Source: Armatimonadota bacterium
Lineage (GTDB): Bacteria > Armatimonadota > UBA5829 > DTJY01
DNA length: 50,270 nucleotides
Direction: 5' to 3'
Assembly (NCBI GenBank): GCA_029907255.1
Contig: JARYMF010000017.1
Coordinates: forward strand, 1 to 50,270
This document shows, one piece after another, positions 19,795 through 29,659 of the stretch; the stretch's first letter is position 1, and each line of letters opens with the position of its first letter. The translations under genes were made by a program, and so were the position numbers. The notes beneath the pieces are model-generated. The model saw only the letters and a list, made by a program, of their open reading frames with translations, made no database searches and was not told the DNA's origin.

Positions 19795-19937
19795 CTCTAA
19801 AGACATTTGATGAGGAAAGGGCAAAAGAAGCTTCAGTGCAAATTGTATGACCACCCTAAAGGAAAAATACACGCAGTATTTAATCAAGCAATAAAAGTAA
19901 CATCGTGAAAATTTCTATCCCGGGTGAGGGGGATTGC

Positions 19938-20963
19938 ATGATTAAGGAAGCTATAAAGAAGGTCGTTGAAGGGATTGATTTAACAGAGGAAGAAGCCGCT
20001 GCTGTCATGGAAGAGATTATGGACGGCGTTGCAACACCGTCCCAAATCGCAAGCCTAATCACCGCACTGCGAATGAAGGGAGAAACGGTTGATGAAGTAA
20101 CTGGCTTTGCGAGGGTAATGCGGGAGAAAAGTGTTAAGATACCCACGAAGTGTGAGCCAGACAGCTTGGTTGATACGTGTGGAACAGGGGGCGACCATCT
20201 GAACACTTTCAACATCTCCACGACCGCCGCCTTCGTAGTTGCAGGCGCTGGAGTTGCAGTTGCCAAACATGGAAACCGCGCCATGTCAAGCAAATGTGGA
20301 AGCGCAGACGTCCTGGAAGCACTTGGGGTAAATATTAACCTCTCTCCCGATAAAGTGGCAATGTGCATAGATAAAGTCGGCATTGGCTTTATGTTCGCAC
20401 CAGCGCACCATCCTTCGATGAAGCATGCGGTCGTCCCGCGTAGAGAGATTGGCATACGCACAGTGTTTAATATTTTAGGGCCTTTAACGAATCCAGCCGG
20501 CGCGAAGAGGCAGCTCATCGGGGTCTCGGAGCCACGTCTTACCGAGCTGATGGCAGCAGCACTCCAGAGGCTAGGTAGTGAACGTGCAATAGTAGTGCAT
20601 GGCTTGGATGGTATTGACGAACTATCAACGCTGGGGAAAACCAAGGTCACTGAGCTTAGAGATGGTGTAGTAGAAACGTTTGAAATATCCCCAAATGACT
20701 TCGGCTTAAGCAGCACGACCGTTGAAAATCTAACTCAAGGTGAGGAAGCCTCTCAGAGTGCGAAGATTGTTGAAGATGTCTTAAGAGGAGTGCCAGGGCC
20801 CAGGTTAGACATTGTTGCTCTAAACGCCGGCGCTGCTCTAATGGTCTCGAACAAAGTATCAACAATACAGGACGGAATAGCACTTGCTCTAGAATCCATT
20901 CACTCAGGCAGGGCATTTGCGGCGTTGGAAGGACTTAGGAGGCTAAGTCAGGAGCTGGCATAG
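19938..20963 (+). CDS. trpD: Anthranilate phosphoribosyltransferase
   Basis: The 341-residue enzyme joins anthranilate with PRPP. The ATG at 19938 is chosen over the GTG at 19905 because GAGGGGG precedes it and MIKEAIKKVVEG is the normal N terminus. Motifs are the PRPP-binding DTCGTGGD near residue 77, KHGNRAMSSKCGSADVLEALG, and PLTNPAG near 168. It follows trpG by 143 bp without an evident promoter. Confidence 0.94.
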   Translation: MIKEAIKKVVEGIDLTEEEAAAVMEEIMDGVATPSQIASLITALRMKGETVDEVTGFARVMREKSVKIPTKCEPDSLVDTCGTGGDHLNTFNISTTAAFVVAGAGVAVAKHGNRAMSSKCGSADVLEALGVNINLSPDKVAMCIDKVGIGFMFAPAHHPSMKHAVVPRREIGIRTVFNILGPLTNPAGAKRQLIGVSEPRLTELMAAALQRLGSERAIVVHGLDGIDELSTLGKTKVTELRDGVVETFEISPNDFGLSSTTVENLTQGEEASQSAKIVEDVLRGVPGPRLDIVALNAGAALMVSNKVSTIQDGIALALESIHSGRAFAALEGLRRLSQELA

Positions 20964-20965
20964 GG

Positions 20966-21766
20966 TTGATCCTCGATAAAATCCTCGCAGACAAACGTAT
21001 TGAAGTTGATTCCCGGAAGTCCCAATGGCGGATAGATGAACTTAAAACAAAGGAAATTTCTCCACCAAGGGATTTTCGTGCCGCTCTTGCTATACGAAAA
21101 TCATCCGCCGGCCGTGGGGCTTCTTCGATTATTAGGTTAATCGCAGAGGTAAAGAAGGCATCGCCTTCGAAAGGCTTGATTAGGCCGGATTTCGATCCAG
21201 TAGCAATTGCACGAGCATATGAGGAAGCTGGCGCATCTGCAATATCGGTTTTAACCGACGAGAAGTATTTTCAAGGGCGGCTTGAATATCTCACAGCAGT
21301 GCGCAATGCTGTAAATCTTCCGGTGCTAAGGAAGGACTTCATTATTGATGCTTTTCAAGTATATGAAGCGCGAATGGCACAAGCAGACGCAATATTGCTT
21401 ATAGTGGCCGCACTCTCGAAAAGCCAGCTTGCAGAACTTATGGCGTTGGCGTCTGACCTTGGAATGGCTTGTCTTGTCGAAGTTCATACTGCAGAGGAAT
21501 TGGAAGTGGCACTGGACTCTGGAGCTGAAATTATTGGCGTTAACAATCGAAACCTTCAAACCTTTGAGACGAAGTTGGAAACTACGGTTGAGCTTGCAAA
21601 GATGGTTCCGGGAGACCGAATATTAGTGAGCGAGAGCGGCATATTTACTCGCTCCGATGTTGAGCGGTTAATGGAAGCTGGTGTGGACGCCATCCTGGTT
21701 GGAGAGTCTCTTATGCGCGAGCCGGACCCAAGGGTAAAGGTAAGGGAGTTGCTGGCTTCGGCGTGA
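20966..21766 (+). CDS. trpC: Indole-3-glycerol phosphate synthase
   Basis: A 266-residue TIM-barrel enzyme with a TTG start 3 bp after trpD. Motifs are AEVKKASPSKG (substrate binding and catalytic Lys), LTDEKYFQG, LRKDFIIDAFQVYEARMAQADAILLI, GVNNRNLQTF and SESGIF. It forms the indole ring from carboxyphenylaminodeoxyribulose phosphate. Confidence 0.95.
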   Translation: MILDKILADKRIEVDSRKSQWRIDELKTKEISPPRDFRAALAIRKSSAGRGASSIIRLIAEVKKASPSKGLIRPDFDPVAIARAYEEAGASAISVLTDEKYFQGRLEYLTAVRNAVNLPVLRKDFIIDAFQVYEARMAQADAILLIVAALSKSQLAELMALASDLGMACLVEVHTAEELEVALDSGAEIIGVNNRNLQTFETKLETTVELAKMVPGDRILVSESGIFTRSDVERLMEAGVDAILVGESLMREPDPRVKVRELLASA

Positions 21767-21785
21767 GTAGTGGGCAAGTTAGCGG

Positions 21786-22400
21786 ATGAAAGTAAAAATT
21801 TGCGGAATAACAAATATTGAAGATGCAGTAGTGGCTGTGGAGTCCGGAGCGGATGCTATTGGTTTTGTCTTCGCTGAGAGTCCAAGAAAGGTTGGCATAG
21901 AAGAAGTTTGCCAAATTAAGGAAGCAATCCCATCATCAATAATCACCGTGGGCGTTTTTGCAAATCAAACTGCGGATGAAATATTGCAAATAATGAAAGA
22001 GACTAGACTTTCTAGCGCTCAAATTCATGGCAGTTTGAATTTATTAGAGCCTAGGTTTGGAATTATTCGTGCGCTGAGAATCAAATCTGCTGATGATATA
22101 AACCAAGCCGCTGAGGACCCCATCCTAAGCATTTGCTGGGCTATTCTACTTGACACACATGTAGAAGGTAAAATGGGAGGGACGGGCAAGACATTCGATT
22201 GGAATCTTGCCAAAGAAGCTAGAAAACTTGGTAAAGATATAATTCTTGCTGGCGGGCTCAACCCTGGCAATGTCTCAGATGCTATTAGAATAGCTTGCCC
22301 CGACTGGGTTGATGTCTCCACAGGGGTGGAAGCATACCCCGGCAAGAAGAGTCATGAGAAAGTCAAGGAGTTTATTAGAAATGCAAAGAAATGCGTTTAA
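21786..22400 (+). CDS. trpF: Phosphoribosylanthranilate isomerase
   Basis: A 204-residue TIM-barrel isomerase. The N-terminal catalytic Cys is in MKVKICGIT (Cys6). The catalytic Asp lies in [21 protein letters not shown], followed by [10 protein letters not shown] and [18 protein letters not shown] for phosphate binding. It lies between trpC and trpB, and its end overlaps trpB by 20 nt. Confidence 0.95.
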   Translation: MKVKICGITNIEDAVVAVESGADAIGFVFAESPRKVGIEEVCQIKEAIPSSIITVGVFANQTADEILQIMKETRLSSAQIHGSLNLLEPRFGIIRALRIKSADDINQAAEDPILSICWAILLDTHVEGKMGGTGKTFDWNLAKEARKLGKDIILAGGLNPGNVSDAIRIACPDWVDVSTGVEAYPGKKSHEKVKEFIRNAKKCV

Positions 22401-23610
22401 CGTTCCCGATAGTCTGGGGCACTTCGGTGAGTTTGGCGGAAGATTTGTCCCTGAAACCTTGATTCCGGCTTTAGATGAGCTGACAAAAGTATATGAGGAG
22501 GCAAGATGCGACCCCTCCTTCCAAGAAGAGCTTGATTACTATTTAAGGAATTATATTGGAAGACCGACGCCGCTCTACTTCGCCGAGAGGATGACTCGTG
22601 AGTTGGGTGGTGCGAAAATATACATAAAGCGAGAGGACCTCTGCCACACCGGCGCCCACAAAATGAATAACACGATGGGCCAAATACTTCTCGCCAAACG
22701 AATGGGAAAGCCAAGAATTATCGCCGAAACCGGCGCTGGTCAGCATGGAGTAGCCACAGCTACAGCTTGCGCTTTGTTCGGCTTTAAGTGCGAAATATAT
22801 ATGGGCGAGGAAGATGTACATAGACAGGCTTTGAATGTGTTTAGAATGCAACTGCTTGGGGCTAAAGTAATTCCAGTAAAGTCGGGAACTCGCACTTTGA
22901 AAGACGCAATGAGCGAAGCGCTTCGAGATTGGGTAACAAATGTTAGGAACACACACTATATAATTGGGAGCGTTGCAGGCCCACATCCTTATCCAATGCT
23001 AGTGCGCAACTTTCAGTCGGTTATTGGAAGGGAAGCCAGGCAACAGATTCTTGAATGCGAGGGTCGGCTTCCAGATTATATTATTGCCTGCGTGGGTGGG
23101 GGTAGCAATGCGATGGGTATATTCCACCCATTTGTTGCCGATTTGGAAGTTAAGTTTATTGGTGTCGAGGCGGCTGGACGCGGACTGGATACTGGCCAGC
23201 ATGCCGCTACTCTAGTGGCCGGGTCAAAAGGAGTCCTCCACGGGGCTAGAAGTTACTTGCTTCAAGATGAGGATGGTCAGGTTTGCACGACCCACTCTAT
23301 TTCCGCTGGCTTAGACTATCCTGGGGTGGGTCCTGAACATAGCTATTTTAAAGAAATCGGCCGTGCCGAGTATGTCGCCGTTCCTGACCATGAGGCATTG
23401 GAGGCTTTTGAGTGGCTGGCGAAGACTGAGGGCATTATCCCGGCGCTTGAGCCAGCGCATGCTTTTGCCTATGCACGCAAGTTTGTTCCGACTCTGGGCA
23501 AAGACAAAATCGTGATAATAAATTTATCTGGGCGAGGTGACAAGGACGTCGAGACAGCCTCGCAGTACCTGACGCACATCAAGCCTCCAATAGAGGAGGT
23601 GGCAAGATGA
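22381..23610 (+). CDS. trpB: Tryptophan synthase beta chain
   Basis: A 409-residue PLP enzyme. The ATG at 22381, preceded by AAGGAG, gives the standard N terminus, while the longer frame to 22309 lies inside trpF. The PLP Lys is Lys94 in HTGAHKMNN. The catalytic Glu is in [11 protein letters not shown], the phosphate loop is GGGSNAMG, and the C-terminal block is LSGRGDKD. It is a TrpB1-type subunit and partners with TrpA encoded next, with a 4-nt overlap. Confidence 0.96.
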   Translation: MQRNAFNVPDSLGHFGEFGGRFVPETLIPALDELTKVYEEARCDPSFQEELDYYLRNYIGRPTPLYFAERMTRELGGAKIYIKREDLCHTGAHKMNNTMGQILLAKRMGKPRIIAETGAGQHGVATATACALFGFKCEIYMGEEDVHRQALNVFRMQLLGAKVIPVKSGTRTLKDAMSEALRDWVTNVRNTHYIIGSVAGPHPYPMLVRNFQSVIGREARQQILECEGRLPDYIIACVGGGSNAMGIFHPFVADLEVKFIGVEAAGRGLDTGQHAATLVAGSKGVLHGARSYLLQDEDGQVCTTHSISAGLDYPGVGPEHSYFKEIGRAEYVAVPDHEALEAFEWLAKTEGIIPALEPAHAFAYARKFVPTLGKDKIVIINLSGRGDKDVETASQYLTHIKPPIEEVAR

Positions 23611-24407
23611 CGCGTCTTGTGAAACGACTTGCTGAGTTGCGAACCGCTGGCGAAGGAGCACTGGTGTGCTTTGTAACGGCGGGCGACCCAGATTTGCAGA
23701 CTTCGACCAAGATAGTCCTAGCACTTGCTCAAGCAGGAGCAGATGTTATCGAATTGGGTATACCTTTTAGTGATCCAATTGCGGATGGCCCAAGTATTCA
23801 GGCGTCTTCAATGCGCGCGCTTTTAGCTGGAACCACAGTGCGTGGCGTGCTTGGTCTCGTGCGTGAGGTGCGCAAGACTTCAGACGTCCCGCTTGTTCTA
23901 ATGACATATTACAATCCTGTGCAACGATATGGTTTGGAGCAGTTTGCCTGCGATGCAGCTAATACAGGTGCAGATGGCGTGATATTGACCGATCTTACTG
24001 TTGAGGAATCCGGAGAATGGAAGAAGGTTGCTGAGCGCCATGGCTTAAATACTATATTCTTGTTAGCGCCGACAAGTACCGATATAAGAATTAGGAAAGT
24101 TGCCAAAGTCGCCTCCGGTTTTGTATACTGTGTGTCTAGAACTGGCGTTACGGGGGAGCGAACTGAGCTAGCATCTGGCGTTAGCGAACTTGTTGCCCGA
24201 ATAAAAGCCAGCACGGACCTTCCGGTTCTTGTGGGATTTGGTGTATCAAAGCCGGAACACGTTCGCGAGGTGTGTAGCTATGCCGATGGTGCTGTCGTTG
24301 GCAGCGCACTGGTTAACCTAATTGCGGAGTACGGAAGTTCCGCTGAACTTTTTAGTCGTTTATCTAAAATGGTAGCGGAGCTGAAGGCTGCGACAAAAGT
24401 AAAGTAA
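23607..24407 (+). CDS. trpA: Tryptophan synthase alpha chain
   Basis: A 266-residue TIM-barrel lyase that releases indole from indole-3-glycerol phosphate for TrpB. The catalytic Glu and Asp are in [17 protein letters not shown]. Further family blocks are [36 protein letters not shown] and [11 protein letters not shown]. It overlaps trpB by ATGA. Confidence 0.96.
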   Translation: MTRLVKRLAELRTAGEGALVCFVTAGDPDLQTSTKIVLALAQAGADVIELGIPFSDPIADGPSIQASSMRALLAGTTVRGVLGLVREVRKTSDVPLVLMTYYNPVQRYGLEQFACDAANTGADGVILTDLTVEESGEWKKVAERHGLNTIFLLAPTSTDIRIRKVAKVASGFVYCVSRTGVTGERTELASGVSELVARIKASTDLPVLVGFGVSKPEHVREVCSYADGAVVGSALVNLIAEYGSSAELFSRLSKMVAELKAATKVK

Positions 24408-24425
24408 TTTTTTGGAGGTTTACGG

Positions 24426-25139
24426 TTGTATACAAAAGAGCAGTTTTCAAAGCTCATCGACAACACCTTTCTAAAACCCGCAGCAACCCGGGAAGAGATT
24501 ATTAAGTTTTGCGAAGAAGCAAAGCGTTATCACTTTGCAGCTGTCGTTGTTTTTCCTTTCTGGGTTCCTTTAGCTGTACGGCAGTTGGAAGGTTCGGATG
24601 TTAAGGTTTGCACCCCAATTGGTTTTCCATTTGGTGCTAACACAAGGTCTACGAAGGTCTACGAGGCTAGGAATGCTGTCACAAATGGTGCAGAAGAACT
24701 CGATGTTGTGATGAATATTGGAGCCTTCAAGTCAGGCGATTATGATTTTGTTCAAAGAGAACTTGCGGATATAGTCGGAGCTGCAAGGCTTTCTGGTATA
24801 ACTGAAGATGCCAAGCGAACGTTGGTAAAAGTTATCATCGAAACCGCATACCTTACCCGCGAGGAGAAAATTAAGGCTTGTGAAATAATCCGCGATGTAG
24901 GAGCTGATTTCGTTAAGACCTCGACTGGCATGGCTCCAGGTGGGGCTACCGTAGAGGATATCCAACTTATCCGAGAAATTGTTGGCCCTTCGATAGGTGT
25001 GAAGGCTTCGGGCGGAATTAGGACTGTAGAGTTTGCGATGGATTTACTAGATGCAGGTGCCAGCCGACTTGGCACGAGCACTGGAGTTGCGCTTGTGGAA
25101 GCCTACGATCCGGAGGAGCTACTGAAGGCGAGCAAATAG
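24426..25139 (+). CDS. deoC: Deoxyribose-phosphate aldolase
   Basis: The start is TTG at 24426, with TTGGAGG at 24411-24417. The 237-residue class I aldolase cleaves deoxyribose 5-phosphate in deoxynucleoside catabolism. Schiff-base Lys164 lies in DFVKTSTGMA, Lys193 in GVKASGGIRT, and a supporting Lys135 in VKVIIETAYL. It follows trpA by 18 bp with no terminator, so it is probably co-transcribed with the trp genes, an uncommon pairing. Confidence 0.94.
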   Translation: MYTKEQFSKLIDNTFLKPAATREEIIKFCEEAKRYHFAAVVVFPFWVPLAVRQLEGSDVKVCTPIGFPFGANTRSTKVYEARNAVTNGAEELDVVMNIGAFKSGDYDFVQRELADIVGAARLSGITEDAKRTLVKVIIETAYLTREEKIKACEIIRDVGADFVKTSTGMAPGGATVEDIQLIREIVGPSIGVKASGGIRTVEFAMDLLDAGASRLGTSTGVALVEAYDPEELLKASK

Positions 25140-25144
25140 CAAAG

Positions 25145-25903
25145 GTGCCTTTATATACCGCTAATGCAATTGTTCTGCGACGGATTGATTTTGGGGAGAC
25201 CGACCGTATAACCACGCTCTATACCCGAGAGCTTGGGAAGATATCCGCCATTGCTAAGGGCGCTCGCAAGCCCATCAGCCGCCTTGCAGGTGCCACCGAA
25301 ACGCTTACCTATGGAAAGTTTCAGCTTGCAACCGGTAAAACGCTCGACGTAATTACTCAGGTGGAGGTTCGTCATTCTTTTCCTCGGATACGAAGCAACC
25401 TGAGGCAATTGGCTTATGCTACTTATCTGGCCGAGCTTGTTGAGCGATTTGTCGAAGAGCGAGAGCCAAATGTTGACATGTTCGACCTGCTTCTTTCTAG
25501 CCTTTACTTGCTGGAAAGACTAAACGATCCTGAGAAGATCGCCCACATGTTCGAGCTTCAATTTATGAAACTCCTGGGTTACGAACCAACGCTCGATAAG
25601 TGTGTTCGCTGTCGCAAGCCGCTGTCCGAAGGAGAGGTGTTTTTCAGTCCATCGCTAGGTGGCATTGTATGTCGAATGTGCGGTCCTTTACCAGAGGATG
25701 CCATCCAAATCTCTTATCATGCGGTTGAAATTATGCGAAAACTTCTCCAGGCAGAGGCGCCAGAGGTAGAAAAAATGGAAATTTCACCGAACATCATGGA
25801 GCAAATTGGCCGCGTGATGCAATGGTATATACGATATCGCTCGCCTGCTGAAATAAAAAGCTTAAGATTCTTTCAGATGTTAAAATCTAACTCGAGCGAA
25901 TAA
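25145..25903 (+). CDS. recO: DNA repair protein RecO
   Basis: A 252-residue recombination mediator that loads RecA through RecFOR. The start is GTG at 25145, 5 bp after deoC. The N-terminal OB fold (LRRIDFGETDRITTLYT) leads to a helical domain. A four-Cys zinc finger is intact: Cys153, Cys156, Cys176 and Cys179 (CVRC and CRMC). Its stop codon touches the stop of the convergent ccdA-like gene with no base between. Confidence 0.92.
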   Translation: MPLYTANAIVLRRIDFGETDRITTLYTRELGKISAIAKGARKPISRLAGATETLTYGKFQLATGKTLDVITQVEVRHSFPRIRSNLRQLAYATYLAELVERFVEEREPNVDMFDLLLSSLYLLERLNDPEKIAHMFELQFMKLLGYEPTLDKCVRCRKPLSEGEVFFSPSLGGIVCRMCGPLPEDAIQISYHAVEIMRKLLQAEAPEVEKMEISPNIMEQIGRVMQWYIRYRSPAEIKSLRFFQMLKSNSSE

Positions 25904-26605
25904 TCAAACTGTTTTGTAAATCATGTAAACACCTGCCAAAAGTATTAGTGCGCCGCAAATTCGCTTTAGTATCTGCGTGCCCTTCGATTCCTCGCTCCAA
26001 TTAAGATATCCTTCAACTAGTTCAGTCGAAGTGCCAATCAGCACGATAACCGAACAGTGGCCGATGCCATATGCTAGTAGAAGTAGTATTCCATATGCCA
26101 AATTAGCAGTGGCTACCTTGAAGGTTACGCCAAGCATTGGCGCAATATAGGCGAACGTGCATGGGCCGACTGCAATCCCAAATACCAAACCCAATAAAAA
26201 CGCTGCAAAGAAACCTTTACTCTTTACGGAGATTGTGGGTCCCGACCAAGGAATCGAGATTACGTCAAGCAAATAGAGGCCTACGATAAAAAAGATGGCT
26301 GCTACTATATAGTTCCCAATTGGTCCGACGTCGCCCATTAGGCGACCAGCGGATGCAGTTATGACGCCTATGAGTGCAATCGTTAATAATATTCCAACAG
26401 CAAAAAACAGAGCTATCACAAATGCTTTACTTGGCGTTGTTTTTCCTTGCTTGCTGATAAATCCCACAATAAGAGGGATGCTTGACAGATGGCAGGGGCT
26501 CAGCACGATGCTGAGCACACCCCAGATGAATGCAGCTGTTAGTGCAACAGCCGGGGTTCCTTCAACAGCTTGCGTGAGTGTTGTAAATAATTCTCTCATA
26601 TTCAA
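25904..26605 (-). CDS. CcdA/DsbD-like thiol-electron transporter
   Basis: A 233-residue protein with six or more transmembrane helices. Two membrane Cys residues sit in family-typical places: Cys38 in LSPCHLSSIP and Cys149 in VGPCTFAYIAP. CcdA/DsbD-type proteins pass electrons from cytoplasmic thioredoxin to periplasmic thiol proteins. It ends the arsenic operon after two exported thioredoxin-like proteins, which are its likely partners. A TTG at 26605 overlaps the upstream stop by 4 nt; the ATG at 26599 is an alternative. Confidence 0.85.
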   Translation of the reverse strand: MNMRELFTTLTQAVEGTPAVALTAAFIWGVLSIVLSPCHLSSIPLIVGFISKQGKTTPSKAFVIALFFAVGILLTIALIGVITASAGRLMGDVGPIGNYIVAAIFFIVGLYLLDVISIPWSGPTISVKSKGFFAAFLLGLVFGIAVGPCTFAYIAPMLGVTFKVATANLAYGILLLLAYGIGHCSVIVLIGTSTELVEGYLNWSEESKGTQILKRICGALILLAGVYMIYKTV

Positions 26606-27528
26606 ATGAACCCTAGTTCTTTGAATTTCTTAATAATTGAACCTTTGTCAAAATAGCCTACGTGCCTAAAACGTTCCTTACCAGTTTTATCATAGAACAC
26701 CTGGACAGGAATTGCAGAAATTCCATAAACCGCACCAAGTACTTGCTCTTTTCCTACGTGGACGAATACTATGTTTACCTTGCCTTGATATTCTTTCTGA
26801 AGCCCAGCTATGATTGGCTTCATCATTTCGCAAGGGCGGCAATTTTCTGAACCAAAGTTTACCATGGACGGTTTGCCAGAACGCCGAACTTTCTCGACGG
26901 GATTTCTAATCCAGTTTTGATACTGTTGGCCGGCCCACAGGATAGAAATCTGAATTTTATGGCGCTCGCTGATTGAATTGATAAAGTCGTCTACAGCTTT
27001 AGCTCGCTTTTCATTTTCGAGATAGCTTTTTATGCTTGTTTTAGCTTGTTCAAAGGTGGAATCGCCAAAGAAACTGCGGTTTTCGTTAAAAAAGTTTATC
27101 GCTTCATCGTCGGATACTTTTATATCACCCAAATAGCTATTTATGTATTTCTCAATTAGGTCGCTATCTGAGTTGGAAGTTATTCCTTTACTGGAAGCCC
27201 ACTTTTTTGCTTCATTTGTTATCAACTTGCGGATAGCGATTTGTTCGAGCATGAAGAAGGGGTACTTTGAAAGCTGGCTTTGTGTTTCCTTGGGAGCTTT
27301 GGCAATTTCATTCGAAATGTCCTTTGCAGTTATACTTATGCCATCAGCAACAAGTATAGCGCCTCCTTTTAAAGAGGCGACGGTGGCTTTGCTTAAAGGA
27401 CCGCTTGACAAACCTGGAAACCTAGATTCGATAGTTGTCGTGTTTTTGTTGCTCTGCCCAAATGCTGTGCCCAATATCAATGCAACTGCAACAAGCATGA
27501 GGCTTAGAGCCTTTAGACGTAAAATCAT
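26602..27528 (-). CDS. Exported SurA-N-like/thioredoxin fusion protein
   Basis: The ATG at 27528, preceded by AAAGGAG, gives 308 residues. The longer frame would start inside the neighbouring gene. A signal peptide (about 1-24) is followed by a helical region (about 60-200) resembling the SurA/PpiC N-terminal chaperone domain without the isomerase domain. A thioredoxin domain (about 215-305) has the redox pair Cys230-R-P-Cys233 and the cis-Pro region SAIPVQVF. It is likely a periplasmic thiol reductase or oxidase with a client-binding arm. It overlaps the ccdA-like gene. Confidence 0.75.
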   Translation of the reverse strand: MILRLKALSLMLVAVALILGTAFGQSNKNTTTIESRFPGLSSGPLSKATVASLKGGAILVADGISITAKDISNEIAKAPKETQSQLSKYPFFMLEQIAIRKLITNEAKKWASSKGITSNSDSDLIEKYINSYLGDIKVSDDEAINFFNENRSFFGDSTFEQAKTSIKSYLENEKRAKAVDDFINSISERHKIQISILWAGQQYQNWIRNPVEKVRRSGKPSMVNFGSENCRPCEMMKPIIAGLQKEYQGKVNIVFVHVGKEQVLGAVYGISAIPVQVFYDKTGKERFRHVGYFDKGSIIKKFKELGFI

Positions 27529-27541
27529 CAGTTGGACTCCT

Positions 27542-28192
27542 TTACAGTTTGGTACCATGCTCTTTAAATCTAGCGATAATCTCTTCTTTTGGATAGAAAC
27601 CTGTGTGTCGGAAGAATTCCTTGCCTTTTTCGTCATAAAACACTTGGGTTGGGATAAGCTTCACGCCGAACTTCTCCGCCGCCTCGGGATTCTTTTGCAA
27701 GTCTATAAAAACAATCTCAAGTTTGCCTTTGTATTCCTTGCTAAGCTCATCTAGGACAGAAATCATCATCTTGCATGGAACGCATTGTTCAGAACCAATG
27801 TCCACGAGCTTAGGAAGACGCTTTGCGGGTGGTTGGTTAGGCTTTGATTGCGTTGAGGATTTTGTTTGAGCAATTGTTTGTGCTTGCTTTGTCTGTTCTG
27901 ACTTCTCACTTGTTTTTGCTTGAATGTTTGCCTTTGAAGACTCAGCAAGCTTTGCATTGTTTTTCTCAGCAGATACATCAACCCTAGGCTTGGTTTGACT
28001 TGGTTGATTCGCGGCTTCTAGTTTGGGCTTAGGTAGTTGTGGCTCTGGGGAACTGTCAGAGTTTATTTTTACGGCAGTGGTTTCTTTGTTTGGTGCGCCA
28101 ACTTTTTCACTGTGGCGCGACTTGATTGCAACTGCTCCTACAACAAGAGCAATAAGGACGATGACGATGAAGATACGCCATTTGTTGCTCAT
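27542..28192 (-). CDS. Membrane-anchored thioredoxin with long linker
   Basis: A 216-residue protein. A transmembrane anchor (about 6-24) is followed by a long low-complexity linker rich in K, S, Q and T (about 35-125). A thioredoxin domain has active site Cys137-V-P-Cys140 and cis-Pro in KLIPTQVF. The linker would let the domain reach far into the periplasm. It lies between the small thioredoxin and the SurA/thioredoxin gene in the arsenic operon and ends 13 bp before the latter. Confidence 0.8.
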   Translation of the reverse strand: MSNKWRIFIVIVLIALVVGAVAIKSRHSEKVGAPNKETTAVKINSDSSPEPQLPKPKLEAANQPSQTKPRVDVSAEKNNAKLAESSKANIQAKTSEKSEQTKQAQTIAQTKSSTQSKPNQPPAKRLPKLVDIGSEQCVPCKMMISVLDELSKEYKGKLEIVFIDLQKNPEAAEKFGVKLIPTQVFYDEKGKEFFRHTGFYPKEEIIARFKEHGTKL

Positions 28193-28225
28193 CGTTTGCT
28201 GACCTCTTTTCTTAGAATGCGGGGT

Positions 28226-28459
28226 TTAGGCTTTTAGAAGTTTTACAATTTCGTCCGGGCTCAATACTTTGCCAGCTGAAACAACTTTGCCGTCAATAGC
28301 AAGTCCTGGGGTCATCATTATACCGAATTTGGCGATTTCTGTAATTTGGGTAACTTTTTCGATTTCTGCGTCAATTCCGGCTTGTTTGACGGCTTTTTCT
28401 ACATTTTCGGTAAGTGCTTTGCATTTCGGGCACCCAACGCCTAGAATTTGAATTTTCAT
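28226..28459 (-). CDS. Small thioredoxin-like protein (redox-active disulfide type 2)
   Basis: A 77-residue cytoplasmic thioredoxin-fold protein of the hTrx3/redox-active disulfide 2 family. The active site is Cys10-P-K-Cys13 near the N terminus, and MTPGLAIDGKVVSAGK carries the cis-Pro. The SD is a strong GGAGGAGG. Such proteins are repeatedly found next to ArsP/DUF318 permeases, as here. Confidence 0.88.
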   Translation of the reverse strand: MKIQILGVGCPKCKALTENVEKAVKQAGIDAEIEKVTQITEIAKFGIMMTPGLAIDGKVVSAGKVLSPDEIVKLLKA

Positions 28460-28486
28460 TTTATCCTCCTCCTTTAAATAAATTGG

Positions 28487-29659
28487 TTATGCTATGCTGC
28501 TAAAAATCAGCCCAGCCACCGTAGCCATTACTACAACTATTGATACGTAGGCAATCGTCTTTTTCGTTCCAAGAATGCTGTTAATTACGAGCATGCTTGG
28601 AAGACTGAGCGCAGGCCCTGCCAGTAAGAGCGCCAATGCTGGCCCCTTGCCCATGCCCGCACCAAGGAGTCCTTGCAAAATGGGTACTTCAGTAAGAGTT
28701 GCAAAATACATAAACGCTCCCGAGACAGCAGCGAAGAAGTTGGCAAAAAGGGAATTTCCCCCTACAAGTGATGCTACCCACGCCGAAGGTATCAAGCCTT
28801 CATGGCCTGGTCTTCCAAGCAAAAAACCGGCAGCCAATACGCCGGCAAATAATAACGGTAGGATTTGTAAGGCAAAGCCCCATGTAACAGATGTCCACTC
28901 TTTAAGTTCTTCCTTCTTAAACCATTTCTTTAAGATAACGGCAAGCAGTATGAGCAACACACCTGAAATTTCCCACTTCAACTGATATATTGTTGCCCAT
29001 GCGCCCCTTTTAACAGTAGGACGTCCCCAGTTTGCAAATACCAGAATTCCAATCATTGTCGCAAAATAGATAGCAGTCTTCCATAGTGGTCGTGCCTCTT
29101 TAACTTTGCCTATCAGGAATTCCTCAGCTTCAGCCGCTCTTGTTTGCTCCTCTTTTATAAAGAGAAGATGCATTAAAATTCCAACTATGAAAGCGAATCC
29201 GACGGCGCCAATTGCACGCGCAGCACCCATTTCAAATCCAAGAACCCGCGCCGTCAGTATAATGGCAAGTACGTTGATTGCCGGTCCACTGTAGAGGAAT
29301 GCGGTTGCCGGACCGAGACCTGCACCACGCATGTATATCCCTGCAAACAGAGGCAGAACTGTGCATGAGCACACGGCTAGAATTGTGCCTGATACAGACG
29401 CAACAGAATAAGAAAGTAGTTTGTTAGCCTTGGGACCAAAGTATTTCATTACTGAAGCTTGACTTACAAATACTGCAATCGCTCCAGCAATAAAGAAGGC
29501 AGGGATTAAACAAAACAATACGTGCTCCCGGGCATAATCGTGAAGTAACGCAAATGCTTCGATGAATGCTCCCCTTACACGTGGTGAGTCAATCGGCAGG
29601 AAATATGCAGCCAGGAAAACTCCGGCTAGCCATATAAATTTCTTAAGATTTGAGCTCAT
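28487..29659 (-). CDS. ArsP/DUF318-type permease
   Basis: A 390-residue membrane protein with about eight to ten helices. The DUF318 hallmark is Cys97-S-Cys99 in AVCSCTVLPLFAGIY, and GPAINVLAI and AGPALSLPSMLV repeat around the transport path. ArsP members export trivalent methylated or aromatic arsenicals; other members may export other metals. Its 4-nt overlap with arsM suggests it exports the ArsM product. Confidence 0.82.
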   Translation of the reverse strand: MSSNLKKFIWLAGVFLAAYFLPIDSPRVRGAFIEAFALLHDYAREHVLFCLIPAFFIAGAIAVFVSQASVMKYFGPKANKLLSYSVASVSGTILAVCSCTVLPLFAGIYMRGAGLGPATAFLYSGPAINVLAIILTARVLGFEMGAARAIGAVGFAFIVGILMHLLFIKEEQTRAAEAEEFLIGKVKEARPLWKTAIYFATMIGILVFANWGRPTVKRGAWATIYQLKWEISGVLLILLAVILKKWFKKEELKEWTSVTWGFALQILPLLFAGVLAAGFLLGRPGHEGLIPSAWVASLVGGNSLFANFFAAVSGAFMYFATLTEVPILQGLLGAGMGKGPALALLLAGPALSLPSMLVINSILGTKKTIAYVSIVVVMATVAGLIFSSIA

